From an uncultured Sphingosinicella sp. (GTDB lineage: Bacteria; Pseudomonadota; Alphaproteobacteria; Sphingomonadales; Sphingomonadaceae), in the NCBI GenBank assembly GCA_946886275.1, contig CAMPIH010000016.1, positions 1 through 22,971 of the forward strand: a DNA stretch of 22,971 bases, in the 5' to 3' direction. Shown one piece after another: positions 13,867-21,380 of the stretch (position 1 is its first letter; each line of letters starts with the position of its first letter). The notes beneath the pieces are model-generated. The model was not told where the DNA came from, did not search any database, and worked only from the letters and a program-made list of their open reading frames with translations. A program made the position numbers and the translations under genes.

Positions 13867-14288
13867 GACAGATAGAGCCTCCGTTCGGCGGCGCGCCGCC
13901 GGCCAAGGCCGGGAAGCGCCCGGCCGCGGACCTTGTCCCAGCGCCCGAACTCCGCCGCGGCGCCTTGATGGTCGCCGGCACGGTGGCGGCGGAGCAGGGT
14001 CGACCGGGCGAAGGCGGTGATGCCGATGTTGAAGACCAGGCTGACGAGCGCGTCATACTGACCTTGGCTCGCCGGCAGCGCATGATGGCGGACCGCCTCC
14101 TCGAAGCGGAGCAAGTCGCCGCGAAGCATCTCCTCGGCTTGTTCGGCGGTGACGACGAGGCCTTGGGCGACGTGGCGGCCGGTCGATCCGTAGCCGATCG
14201 TCCAGACTCCGGCAGGACAGAGATAAGCGCGGGTGCGAAGGCCCTCGAACGTCTTGATGAGATCGAGTCCGGCCGGAGAGAGGTTCAT
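13863..14288 (-). CDS. Phage-type lysozyme / endolysin (glycoside hydrolase family 24)
   Basis: A 141-residue muramidase that cleaves the MurNAc-GlcNAc bond of peptidoglycan. The active site follows the family plan: E15 in KTFEGLRTRAYL, C24 after 8 residues in YLCPAGVW (Asp in T4 lysozyme, Cys in several phage relatives), and T30 after 5 more in WTIGYGSTG. SLVFNIGITAF and the C-terminal ALPGLGRRRAAERRLYL are also typical. There is no signal peptide or SAR helix, so release should depend on the holin-like protein encoded next. The ATG at 14288 follows GGGAGGAGCGAAG, a strong ribosome binding site. It is first of four overlapping or near-overlapping lysis genes. Confidence 0.93.
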   Translation of the reverse strand: MNLSPAGLDLIKTFEGLRTRAYLCPAGVWTIGYGSTGRHVAQGLVVTAEQAEEMLRGDLLRFEEAVRHHALPASQGQYDALVSLVFNIGITAFARSTLLRRHRAGDHQGAAAEFGRWDKVRGRALPGLGRRRAAERRLYLS

Positions 14289-14361
14289 CTTCGCTCCTCC
14301 CCTGCCCTTCGCGGGCGCGACGTCAGCTTTTCGGTAAGTGTCGCCGGGCTAGACCGAGCGG

Positions 14362-14643
14362 ATGGTGCCGACTCTCCCGCAGGTCCTGCTTCTGGTCGCG
14401 GCCCTCAACGGCTGGACGATGATGAGATTCTGGCAGGACAAGCGAAGGGCGCGCGCCGGCGACCGGCGGATCCCGGAGGCCGACCTTCTGGCTTTGGCTG
14501 CGTTCGGCGGATCGCCGGGCGCTTTGCTCGCCCGCCGGCTGTTCCGTCACAAGACCCGCAAGGAGCCCTTCTCGACCCGGCTTCAGCTGATTTTCATGGT
14601 CCAGCTCGGGGTGCTGACCGGCCTCGCCGTCGCCTTCGCCTGA
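14362..14643 (+). CDS. DUF1294 family membrane protein
   Basis: A 93-residue membrane protein of the DUF1294 family: an N-terminal helix (VLLLVAALNGWTMMRFWQDK), the conserved basic/loop segment RRIPEADLLALAAFGGSPGA, the LLARRLFRHKTRKEPF motif, and a C-terminal helix (LIFMVQLGVLTGLAVAFA). Function is unknown; in some bacteria the domain is fused to a cold-shock domain, which is absent here. It is divergent from the endolysin (73-base gap) and converges with the secreted protein gene 3 bases away. No clear ribosome binding site is seen before ATG 14362, but the start gives a full-length family member. Confidence 0.88.
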   Translation: MVPTLPQVLLLVAALNGWTMMRFWQDKRRARAGDRRIPEADLLALAAFGGSPGALLARRLFRHKTRKEPFSTRLQLIFMVQLGVLTGLAVAFA

Positions 14644-14646
14644 GAC

Positions 14647-15300
14647 CTATTCCACCCGGAAGTCGGTGACGACGATCCGCGCCGGGCCGGTGGCGAAGAC
14701 GCCGTGGCCATAGCCGTCGCCGCCGCCGAGGACGAAGCCGACCTCGCCGGCATTGGCGAGGGCGTCGGCGAAGGCGCGCGGATTGCTCCGGGCGCTCGAC
14801 GTCTCGACCGCGGTCCAGTTGCCGCTCAGCGGAGCGACCATGACATGCTCGCCCGGGCGGATCGTCTGGGTGGCGAAGGTCCCGTACCAGCGGAACGCCT
14901 CAAATTGGCGCCGGCCGCTCCAATTGTCGCCGGCGCGCTGGAAATAGAGGGTGATGAGGCCGTCGCCCTGAGGCGAGGAGGGCGGCGCGATCCTCACGCC
15001 CGGCGCCGCTTCGACCCGGTAGCGCATGACGATCCGGCTCTTCCCGGCCAGCGATCCGTGCGGGAAGGTGACGTAATGGGCGCTCCCCGGGGCGCGCGGA
15101 AGATCGATCTGGAACCCGCCGCCGCGGCGCGGAGTCGGCCGAAGCGGCATTCCGACCGAATAGTTGCGGCCGCGGATGATCGGGCCGATCGCCCAGGACG
15201 AGGCGGCGGGAGTAGCGGCGGTCGCGCCGGTGGTTGCGAGCCCGGCGCCGGACGCGGCGGCCATGGCCAGGGCAAAGGAGAGAGCGGCGCGAAGAAACAT
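14647..15300 (-). CDS. Exported hypothetical protein
   Basis: A 217-residue protein with a Sec signal peptide (FLRAALSFALAMAAASGAGL, cleavage probably near ATAATPA). The mature part is beta-rich with many aromatic residues (QIDLPRAPGSAHYVTFPHGS, LITLYFQRAGDNWSGRRQFE, EVGFVLGGGDGYGHGVFATG) and ends ARIVVTDFRVE, a pattern that could be a jelly-roll or concanavalin-like sandwich, but I do not recognise the family. The ATG at 15300 was chosen because it places the signal at the N terminus and has GAGGATGG 4 bases upstream; the frame remains open to 15339. It lies 72 bases downstream of the DUF418 gene on the same strand and may be co-transcribed unless the hairpin between them terminates. Confidence 0.72.
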   Translation of the reverse strand: MFLRAALSFALAMAAASGAGLATTGATAATPAASSWAIGPIIRGRNYSVGMPLRPTPRRGGGFQIDLPRAPGSAHYVTFPHGSLAGKSRIVMRYRVEAAPGVRIAPPSSPQGDGLITLYFQRAGDNWSGRRQFEAFRWYGTFATQTIRPGEHVMVAPLSGNWTAVETSSARSNPRAFADALANAGEVGFVLGGGDGYGHGVFATGPARIVVTDFRVE

Positions 15301-15357
15301 GGATCCATCCTCGAAAGGTCTGAACGCGCCTCCTGCCACATCCGACCCTTCGTCAGT

Positions 15358-15385
15358 CTGAACCCGCCCGAAAGGCAGGGTTCAG
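15358..15385 (-). terminator. Hairpin over the DUF418 stop codon
   Basis: CTGAACCC and GGGTTCAG form an 8-bp stem (15358-15365 with 15378-15385), extended by an inner GCC/GGC stem with one bulged A and a 5-base loop. It spans the DUF418 stop codon. No T-run follows, so it may be a weak terminator, an mRNA-stabilising structure or neither. Confidence 0.4.
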
Positions 15386-16590
15386 CCGGCTGCGCCCGCC
15401 TTGGCGCCGCTCCTGCGGCCATAGGTGCCGAGCCGCCACAACCGCTCCATCGGACCCTGCTCGTGGCGCTCCAGCCACCAGTGGGAGAAGGCCGTCTGGG
15501 CGGCGAAGATGGCGATTGCGATGGCATAGATGCCGAGCGGCGGCACCCGGCCGACGAGGCCGAAGCCGATGCCGTAGAAGATCAGGATCCCGATCAGGGT
15601 CTGCATCAGATAGTTGGTCAGCGCCATTCGGCCCGGCGCGACAAACAGCCGAAGCAGCGGCTCGGCCCGGGGCCAGAGCAGGACGAAGCCGGCGGCAATG
15701 GCGAAGGCGAGCGGCACCGTCCCGATCACAGAGGCCAGGCTCGTCTGGCCGAGGCCCGGGGTCAGCGCGTAGAGCAGGCTGAACGGAAGTCCCAAAGCGA
15801 GGCCGCCGGCAACGACCCGGATGAGCATCTTCCGGTCGTCCAGCAGCTGCCCCACCGCGATCCGCCGCCCCGCCAGCAGGCCGACGAGCATGATCCCGAG
15901 CAGCTTCGGGATCCGCCAGCCTTCCAGCCGGGTGCTGATCGCATAGGGCCAGCCGCCCATCACCCAGGCGAAGAAGGATTGCGGATCGTCGCGGCGAAGC
16001 CAGGCGACCGCGTCGGTCGGCGCAGTGCCGCCGAGAGCGACGAAGATCCGGTCGCCGAACGCCGCCACCGACTGGTGGGGGCGAAATTCCAGCGCCTCGA
16101 AGAAAGCGTGCCCGATCAGCGGCACGACGAAGATGAGGATCGCCGCGGTCGCCAGTAGCGCGCGCTCGCTCCAGTGGCGGAACCAGGGAAGCATCAGGCC
16201 GATCAGGGCGTAGAAGGTCAGGATGTCGCCGTCCCAGAGCAGGGCGACATGGACGATCCCGATGGCGAGCAGGATGAGCAGTCGCCGGCGGAAGATGCCA
16301 AGTCCGTCCGCGCCGCGCCGCTCGAGCCGGTCGAGCTGGACCGCGAAGCCGATCCCGAACAGCAGCGAGAAGAGCGTGTAGAACTTGCCGTCGATGAAGA
16401 GGTGGTGGAAGCCATATTGCCAGGCCTCGGCGTCAACGCCGGCGAGCGCCGCTTTCTGGTCGGAAGTCAGGAAGAGCCAGCCGGACCAGTAGAGGATGTT
16501 GGCGAGGAGGATTCCGAACAAGGCGAAGCCGCGAAGCGCGTCGATCAGCGCGATCCGCTCGCTTGTCGAAGTCGCGCCGCCAGCCGCCAT
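15382..16590 (-). CDS. DUF418 family (YeiB-like) multi-pass membrane protein
   Basis: A 402-residue inner membrane protein with about ten helices. The N terminus ERIALIDALRGFALFGILLA is the hallmark of YeiB/DUF418 proteins, and the C-terminal DUF418 part is seen in LLRLFVAPGRMALTNYLMQT, GILIFYGIGFGL and TAFSHWWLERHEQGPMERLW RLGTYG. KFYTLFSLLFGIGFAVQLDR and the RRLLILLAIGIVH segment are also conserved. Such proteins are distantly related to membrane acyltransferases (heparan N-acetyltransferase-like); the substrate is unknown. The start at 16590 was chosen because the family begins ~12 residues before ALRGFA. It is divergent from the amidohydrolase (151-base gap), which has no clear promoter. 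Confidence 0.9.
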   Translation of the reverse strand: MAAGGATSTSERIALIDALRGFALFGILLANILYWSGWLFLTSDQKAALAGVDAEAWQYGFHHLFIDGKFYTLFSLLFGIGFAVQLDRLERRGADGLGIFRRRLLILLAIGIVHVALLWDGDILTFYALIGLMLPWFRHWSERALLATAAILIFVVPLIGHAFFEALEFRPHQSVAAFGDRIFVALGGTAPTDAVAWLRRDDPQSFFAWVMGGWPYAISTRLEGWRIPKLLGIMLVGLLAGRRIAVGQLLDDRKMLIRVVAGGLALGLPFSLLYALTPGLGQTSLASVIGTVPLAFAIAAGFVLLWPRAEPLLRLFVAPGRMALTNYLMQTLIGILIFYGIGFGLVGRVPPLGIYAIAIAIFAAQTAFSHWWLERHEQGPMERLWRLGTYGRRSGAKAGAAG

Positions 16591-16741
16591 GTCGTGCCCC
16601 CGCCCGAGATGCAGCCATAGGGCATCGCGCGGTGGCGGGCTAGTTGCGCTTGCGATTGAGGTCGGCCCCTTGGCCACGCCCCCTTGCCTTCGGGGCCGCC
16701 CGGTTCGATGCTCGCGGCGTTTTCCGAAAAGGGGGGCGCCA

Positions 16742-17770
16742 ATGTCTTCGATCATTCGATCGCTGGGTCCAGTTGCGTTCACCCTGCTGCTGCTTCCCGC
16801 CGCCGCCGCGCAGCGGCCGCCGATCATCGACATGCATCTCCATGCCCGCGCGGCCGGCTATGCCGGGCCGAACCCGCCGCCGATGTGCACGCCGTTCGAG
16901 ATCATGCCGAGGTCCGACCCGGCCCAGGGCATCTACGAAGGCATGGCCATGAACCGCCCGCCCTGCGCCGATCCGATTCCCGCAGCCACCAGCGACGAGG
17001 CGGTCCTCCGCGGGACGATCGAGGCGATGGAGCGGCTCAACATCTACGGCGTCGTCAGCGGCGAGCCTGACCGGATGGCGATCTGGGCGGCGGCGGCGCC
17101 GGACCGGATCATGCCGGCGGTCGACTATCGCCTCCCGGGCACGTCCGGATCCCGTCATGTCGGGGTCCGCACCTTGGACGAGCTTCGCCGGCTCCATGGC
17201 GAGGGGCGGCTCACGGTCATCGGCGAGATCATGGCCCAATATGAAGGCGTCCCGTTCGACGATCCGAGGATGGAGCCGCTCTGGGCGCTGGCCGAGGAGC
17301 TGGACGTGCCGGTCGCCGTCCATCTCGGCCCCGGCGAGCCCGGCCAGCCTTATTCCGGCGGCGGCTACCGGGTCGCGCTCGGCGATCCGCTCCGGCTCGA
17401 GCCGGTCCTCGTCCGCCATCCCCGCCTCCGGGTCTCGGTGATGCATGCCGGCTATCCGTTCGCCGACAGCATGCGGGCCCTGCTGTTCAGCTATCCCCAC
17501 GTCTATGTCGACATCGGCGGAATCGTCTACACCGAGCCCGCGCCCGTCTTCCACGCCTTCCTCCGCGAGCTGGTCGAGGCCGGCTATGGCGACCGGATCA
17601 TGTTCGGATCGGACCAGATGATCTGGCCGGGCGTCATCGAGGCCGCGGTCCGGATCGTCGAGCAGGCGCCGTTCCTGGACGAGGCGCAGAAGCGCGATAT
17701 CTTCTACAACAATGCCGCCCGTTTCCTTCGCTTGAGCCCGGAGCGGATCGCCGCCCATCACCGCGACTGA
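16742..17770 (+). CDS. Exported amidohydrolase (amidohydrolase_2 family, TIM barrel)
   Basis: A 342-residue metal-dependent hydrolase or decarboxylase. Residues 1-23 form a Sec signal (GPVAFTLLLLPAAAAQ). Metal and catalytic positions are visible: H32 and H34 in IIDMHLHAR, H194 in VAVHLGPG, H235 in VMHAGYP, and D291 in FGSDQMIW. The family includes ACMSD-type decarboxylases, lactonases and hydrolases; the substrate is not evident. An exported form with a signal peptide is seen in several Sphingomonadales-like genomes, but this is from memory of the family rather than a search. The ATG at 16742 follows AAAAGGGGGG. Its stop lies 4 bases from the convergent kinase gene. Confidence 0.9.
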   Translation: MSSIIRSLGPVAFTLLLLPAAAAQRPPIIDMHLHARAAGYAGPNPPPMCTPFEIMPRSDPAQGIYEGMAMNRPPCADPIPAATSDEAVLRGTIEAMERLNIYGVVSGEPDRMAIWAAAAPDRIMPAVDYRLPGTSGSRHVGVRTLDELRRLHGEGRLTVIGEIMAQYEGVPFDDPRMEPLWALAEELDVPVAVHLGPGEPGQPYSGGGYRVALGDPLRLEPVLVRHPRLRVSVMHAGYPFADSMRALLFSYPHVYVDIGGIVYTEPAPVFHAFLRELVEAGYGDRIMFGSDQMIWPGVIEAAVRIVEQAPFLDEAQKRDIFYNNAARFLRLSPERIAAHHRD

Positions 17771-17774
17771 CTGC

Positions 17775-19490
17775 TCAACCCTCCTCTACGACCGAGTCGA
17801 GGACCTTCCTCACCTTCGCGCCGAGCTGGGAGAAGGTGAAGGGCTTGCTGATGAGGTGGAGGCCCTTCTGGACCCGGCCGTCATGGACGATGGCGTTGCC
17901 GGCATAGCCAGTCATGAAGATGACCTTCATCCCGGGCCGCCGCCTGGCCGCCTCGTCGGCCAGCTCGCGCCCGGTCATTCCGCCGGGCAGGACGACGTCG
18001 GTGAGCATCAGATCGAACTCCTGGTCGTCGCGGAGGATCTTCAGGGCCTCGCCGCCGGTTGACGCGCTCTCCACCTGGTAGCCTAGCTCGCCGAGGATTC
18101 CGCGGACATAGTCGCGCAGGTCGTCATGGTCCTCGACCACCAGCACCCGCTCGCTTCCCTTGAGCGCCGCCGGGTCGATTCTGGCCACCGCCGCCCGTTC
18201 GGCCGCCGCCGCCTCGGATCGCGGGAGATAGATCTTCACGCTCGTTCCATGTCCCGGCTCGCTGTAGAGCCGGATATGGCCCCCGCTCTGGCGGGCGAAG
18301 CCGTAGACCTGGCTGAGGCCGAGGCCGGTCCCCTTGCCGATCGCCTTGGTGGTGAAGAAGGGCTCGAACACCCGGCCGAGCGTCTCCTGGTCCATCCCGG
18401 TCCCGGTGTCGGTGACGGCGATCATCACATATTGGCCCGGCGGCAGCGTCTCGGTGACGGTCGCGACATAGGCGTCGTCGAGATGGGCATTGTGGGTCTC
18501 GATCGTCAGCTTGCCGCCTTCGGGCATCGCGTCGCGGGCGTTGACGGCGAGGTTGAGAAGAGCATTTTCGAGCTGGACCGGATCGACCTCGATCCGCCAG
18601 AGGCCGCCGGCGAGCACCGTTTCCAGCTCCACCTGCTCGCCGATCGTCCGCCGGAGCATCCCCGACGTCTCGGAGACGAGCGTGTTGGGATCGATCACCA
18701 TCGGCTCGAGCGGCTGCTGGCGGGCGAAGGCGAGGAGATGCTGGGTGAGCTTGGCGGCCCGGCGGGCGCCTTCCATCGCCGCCGCCTGCGCCCGGCGGAT
18801 CCGCTGGCTCTCGGGCCCATCGGGGAGGATGGCGAACTGGCGCTCCATCATGTCGAGGCCGCCGATGACGAGGGTCAGCAGATTGTTGAAATCATGGGCG
18901 ACGCCGCCGGTGAGCTGGCCGATCGCCTCCATCTTCTGGGCCTGGCGGAGCGATTGCTCGGCCGCCATCCGCTCGGCGACCGCCGCTTCCACGCGCTGCC
19001 CCAGCTCCTCGTTCAGCCGCTTCAGCGCCTCGGCCGACCGGCGTGCCTCGTCCCGGGCCGAAAGCAGCTCCTGCTCGTAGCGGCGCCGGTCGCCGGCATT
19101 GAAGACCGTGGTCAGGTTGACCAGCGGCCGGCCGTCGGAATCGCTTCGCTGGACCGTGTTGACGAGCGCCGGCAGCCGGCCCCCGTCCCTGGTGACGAAA
19201 TCGAGCGCGATCTCGCGGATCTCGCCCTGCATCCTCAGCAGCGGCGCGAAATGGGTCTCGTGGTAGATCCGCCCGGCCAAAGTGAGATGGTCCTGGAGCC
19301 GGGTTCCGCAAATCTCCTCGGCCGGATAGCCGATCCAGTTCAGGAAAGTGCGGTTGGCGCGGACGATGGTTCCGTCCGGGAGGCTTGCGACATAGCCGCA
19401 GGGCGCCTCTTCGTAGAGGAGCTCGTCGTCGAAGCCGATCGACGGCGTCGGCGGCCGCCCGCCCGATCCGGGGTCCCCTTCTACAGCCAT
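17775..19490 (-). CDS. PAS - histidine kinase - receiver hybrid sensor, partner of the RsbQ-like hydrolase
   Basis: A 571-residue soluble hybrid kinase without membrane helices. A PAS domain (~22-130) reads APCGYVASLPDGTIVRANRT and later YHETHFAPLLRMQGEIREIA, a form very like the PAS of Bacillus RsbP. A coiled coil follows (~135-190), then HisKA with H199 in GGVAHDFNNLL, HATPase with the N-box NLAVNARDAM (~313-322), D361 in DTGTGMD and GKGTGLGLSQVYGF, and a receiver domain (~447-565) with phospho-acceptor D498 in LTDVVLPGG and K549. The HDFNNLL form and the fused receiver are typical of HWE-unrelated PAS/HATPase hybrid kinases of proteobacteria. The ATG at 19490 overlaps the rsbQ-like gene by 10 bases. 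No separate response regulator is adjacent. Confidence 0.93.
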   Translation of the reverse strand: MAVEGDPGSGGRPPTPSIGFDDELLYEEAPCGYVASLPDGTIVRANRTFLNWIGYPAEEICGTRLQDHLTLAGRIYHETHFAPLLRMQGEIREIALDFVTRDGGRLPALVNTVQRSDSDGRPLVNLTTVFNAGDRRRYEQELLSARDEARRSAEALKRLNEELGQRVEAAVAERMAAEQSLRQAQKMEAIGQLTGGVAHDFNNLLTLVIGGLDMMERQFAILPDGPESQRIRRAQAAAMEGARRAAKLTQHLLAFARQQPLEPMVIDPNTLVSETSGMLRRTIGEQVELETVLAGGLWRIEVDPVQLENALLNLAVNARDAMPEGGKLTIETHNAHLDDAYVATVTETLPPGQYVMIAVTDTGTGMDQETLGRVFEPFFTTKAIGKGTGLGLSQVYGFARQSGGHIRLYSEPGHGTSVKIYLPRSEAAAAERAAVARIDPAALKGSERVLVVEDHDDLRDYVRGILGELGYQVESASTGGEALKILRDDQEFDLMLTDVVLPGGMTGRELADEAARRRPGMKVIFMTGYAGNAIVHDGRVQKGLHLISKPFTFSQLGAKVRKVLDSVVEEG

Positions 19491-20269
19491 GCCCTGATCG
19501 CCGCGATCGTCTCGTCCGGAGCGCTGAGATTGGGGCAGTGGCCGGTCGCCGCCAGCTGGACGAAGCCGCTTCCGTCGATCCTCTGGTGGACGTATCGGCC
19601 GACCTGTTCGGGAGCGATGAGGTCGTCGCTGCACTGGAGGACCAAAGTGGGGATTGCGAGCCCGTCGAGGTCGGCGCGGTTGTCGGACAGGAAGGTAACC
19701 CGGGCGAATTGCTTGGCGATGTCGGGATCGGTCCGGCAGAAGCTGTTGTTGAGCTCCTCGGCCAGCTCCGGCCGATCGGCATTGCCCATGATCTGCGGAG
19801 TAAGCATCGCCGACCAGCCGAGGAAATTGCTGTCCATGAAGGTCAGCAGCTCCTCGATATCGGATCGCTCGAAGCCGCCGCGATACTCGCCGTCGTTGAT
19901 GTAGCAGGGCGAGGGTCCGACGAGGACGAGCCGGGCGAAGAGATCGGGCCGCTTGCGGGCCGCGATCACGCCGATCATCGCGCTGACGCTGTGCCCGACG
20001 AACACCGCATTGCGGGCGCCGACCGCCTCAGCGATGGCGACGACGTCGTCCGCATAGGCTTCCAGCGAGCCATATCTCGCCGGATCATAGCCGGCGCTGT
20101 CGGCTCGGCCGCAGCCGACATGGTCGAACAGGACGACCTTGTAGCCATCCCTGAACGCCGGCGCGACGAAGCGCCACATATTCTGGTCGCAGCCGAAGCC
20201 GTGGGCGAACAGGATGACCTGGTCGCCCTTGCCCGAGACATTGACGTGATGGCGCTCGAGCGGATCCAT
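19481..20269 (-). CDS. rsbQ: RsbQ-like alpha/beta hydrolase
   Basis: A 262-residue alpha/beta hydrolase close to Bacillus RsbQ and, more distantly, the plant D14/KAI2 receptors. Diagnostic segments are HGFGCDQNMWRFVAPAFRDG, LFDHVGCGRADSAGYD, the nucleophile elbow VGHSVSAMIG (S94), VGPSPCYINDGEY, the acid D216 in LQCSDDLIAP, and H244 in TGHCPNLSAPDET. In Bacillus, RsbQ is required for the PAS domain of RsbP to signal energy stress, probably by supplying or processing a small hydrophobic ligand. Here the gene directly precedes and overlaps a PAS kinase gene, so the pair is likely one sensing module. ATG 20269 follows AGGAGTGAAG, a very strong ribosome binding site. There is no signal peptide. 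Confidence 0.9.
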   Translation of the reverse strand: MDPLERHHVNVSGKGDQVILFAHGFGCDQNMWRFVAPAFRDGYKVVLFDHVGCGRADSAGYDPARYGSLEAYADDVVAIAEAVGARNAVFVGHSVSAMIGVIAARKRPDLFARLVLVGPSPCYINDGEYRGGFERSDIEELLTFMDSNFLGWSAMLTPQIMGNADRPELAEELNNSFCRTDPDIAKQFARVTFLSDNRADLDGLAIPTLVLQCSDDLIAPEQVGRYVHQRIDGSGFVQLAATGHCPNLSAPDETIAAIRAWL

Positions 20270-20404
20270 TCTTCACTCCTGAAAAAGCCCGCCCGCGGCG
20301 GCGCTGGGAAAAGGGCGCGGCGCTCGATCAAACACGCGGCGGCGCTCGGAGGTCCACAACGGGCGGCAGCCCGTGGAACTGGGGCGAGGTCCGGGCGTCT
20401 GACG

Positions 20405-20557
20405 ATGATGGCCATCATCAGTCTCATCGTCCTTCTCCTGATCGCCGCCGCCCTCGTCGCCGTCGGCGTTCAGAACGCCCGCCGGCGCCGGCACAGGCAC
20501 GTTCCGAACGAACGGATCGACCTGTTCCACAACGACGCCGACGATCCGCCGGCCTGA
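20405..20557 (+). CDS. Small single-pass membrane protein
   Basis: A 50-residue protein: one hydrophobic helix (MAIISLIVLLLIAAALVAVG, ~2-21) followed by a very basic stretch (NARRRRHRHVP) and an acidic tail (NDADDPPA). The topology would leave the tail in the cytosol. I do not recognise a family. It is divergent from rsbQ (135-base gap) and converges with the SIMPL gene 4 bases away. The ribosome binding site is weak, and there are two adjacent ATG codons, so the start is uncertain, but composition and codon pattern support a real gene. Confidence 0.5.
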   Translation: MMAIISLIVLLLIAAALVAVGVQNARRRRHRHVPNERIDLFHNDADDPPA

Positions 20558-20561
20558 TCCT

Positions 20562-21278
20562 TTATTCCAGCTCGAAGGTGACGGTGACGCTGGCCGACAG
20601 GGTCTGCTGTCCGGGCGCGATATTGGTCCCGGAAACCTCCATGTTGGCGACCCGGGCCATCATCGGCACCGGCATCGCGGCGCCGGCTTCGCTCACCGAC
20701 AGGATCCGCTTGACCCTCATGCCGAGCGCATTGGCGTAGAGGGTCGCGCGGTTGCGGGCGATCTCGATCGCCCGGGTGCGCGCCTCGTCGAGCGCCGGTT
20801 CCGACTCCTCGATCTCGAACATCGGGCCGTCGATCTGGTTGGCGCCGGCGGCGACGAGGGCGTCGATGATCCGGCCGGCATTGGCGATGTCGCGGAACCG
20901 GACGTTGACGGCGTTGTGCGCCTGGTAGCCGGTGAAGATCGGCGCCCGGTTCTCGTCGTGGCGCCATTGCGGGTGGAGGTTGAGAGTGCTGGTCTGGATG
21001 TCGCGCTCGGCGACCCCGGCCTCGCGAAGCGCGGCGCGCATCGTCCGCATCTGCTCGGCATTGGCCCGGATCGCCTCGCTCGCGGTCGGCGCCTGGGTCA
21101 TCACCCCGGCGTTGATCCGGACGATGTCGGGCACGCGGGTGACCTCGCCGGTGGCGACGACGTCGAGCCGGGTTCCGGTGACGGCCTGGACCGGCAGCTG
21201 GAGGGTCTGGGCGGCGGCCGGCGCGGCCAGCGGCAAGGCGGCGGCGATCAAGGCGGCGGCGAAGATTTTTCTGGTCAT
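20562..21278 (-). CDS. SIMPL domain (DUF541) periplasmic protein
   Basis: A 238-residue exported protein. Residues 1-23 are a Sec signal (KIFAAALIAAALPLAAPAAAQ). The SIMPL/DUF541 domain covers the rest: VVATGEVTRVPDIVRINAGV, the alternating helix TASEAIRANAEQMRTMRAAL, TSTLNLHPQW, GYQAHNAVNVRFRDIANAGR, EARTRAIEIARNRATLYANA, and the final SASVTVTFEL. The family is related to oxidative stress-linked YggE and some pilus-like assembling proteins; its molecular role is unclear. The ATG at 21278 was preferred because AGGAG lies 7 bases upstream and the signal peptide then sits at the N terminus. Confidence 0.92.
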   Translation of the reverse strand: MTRKIFAAALIAAALPLAAPAAAQTLQLPVQAVTGTRLDVVATGEVTRVPDIVRINAGVMTQAPTASEAIRANAEQMRTMRAALREAGVAERDIQTSTLNLHPQWRHDENRAPIFTGYQAHNAVNVRFRDIANAGRIIDALVAAGANQIDGPMFEIEESEPALDEARTRAIEIARNRATLYANALGMRVKRILSVSEAGAAMPVPMMARVANMEVSGTNIAPGQQTLSASVTVTFELE

Positions 21279-21380
21279 ATGAAGCTCCTGAAACACGCGC
21301 CTGCGAGGGGCGCGACAGCTTCTTAACCGCCGAACGGCTGCATCGTTGCTGAACCGGAAGGGCTTTTTCGGTTCCCGCCC

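Noticed and set aside
20375..20399. GGAAC-N16-CGTC, similar to the EcfG general stress promoter consensus (GGAAC-N16/17-CGTT).
   Set aside because: The last base differs and the predicted transcription start falls on or after the ATG of the small membrane protein, so it would give a leaderless message at best.
21351..21374. GAACCG/CGGTTC hairpin after the phage-like membrane protein gene.
   Set aside because: The loop is 12 bases, the stem only 6 bp, and there is no T-run after the stem in the direction of the gene.
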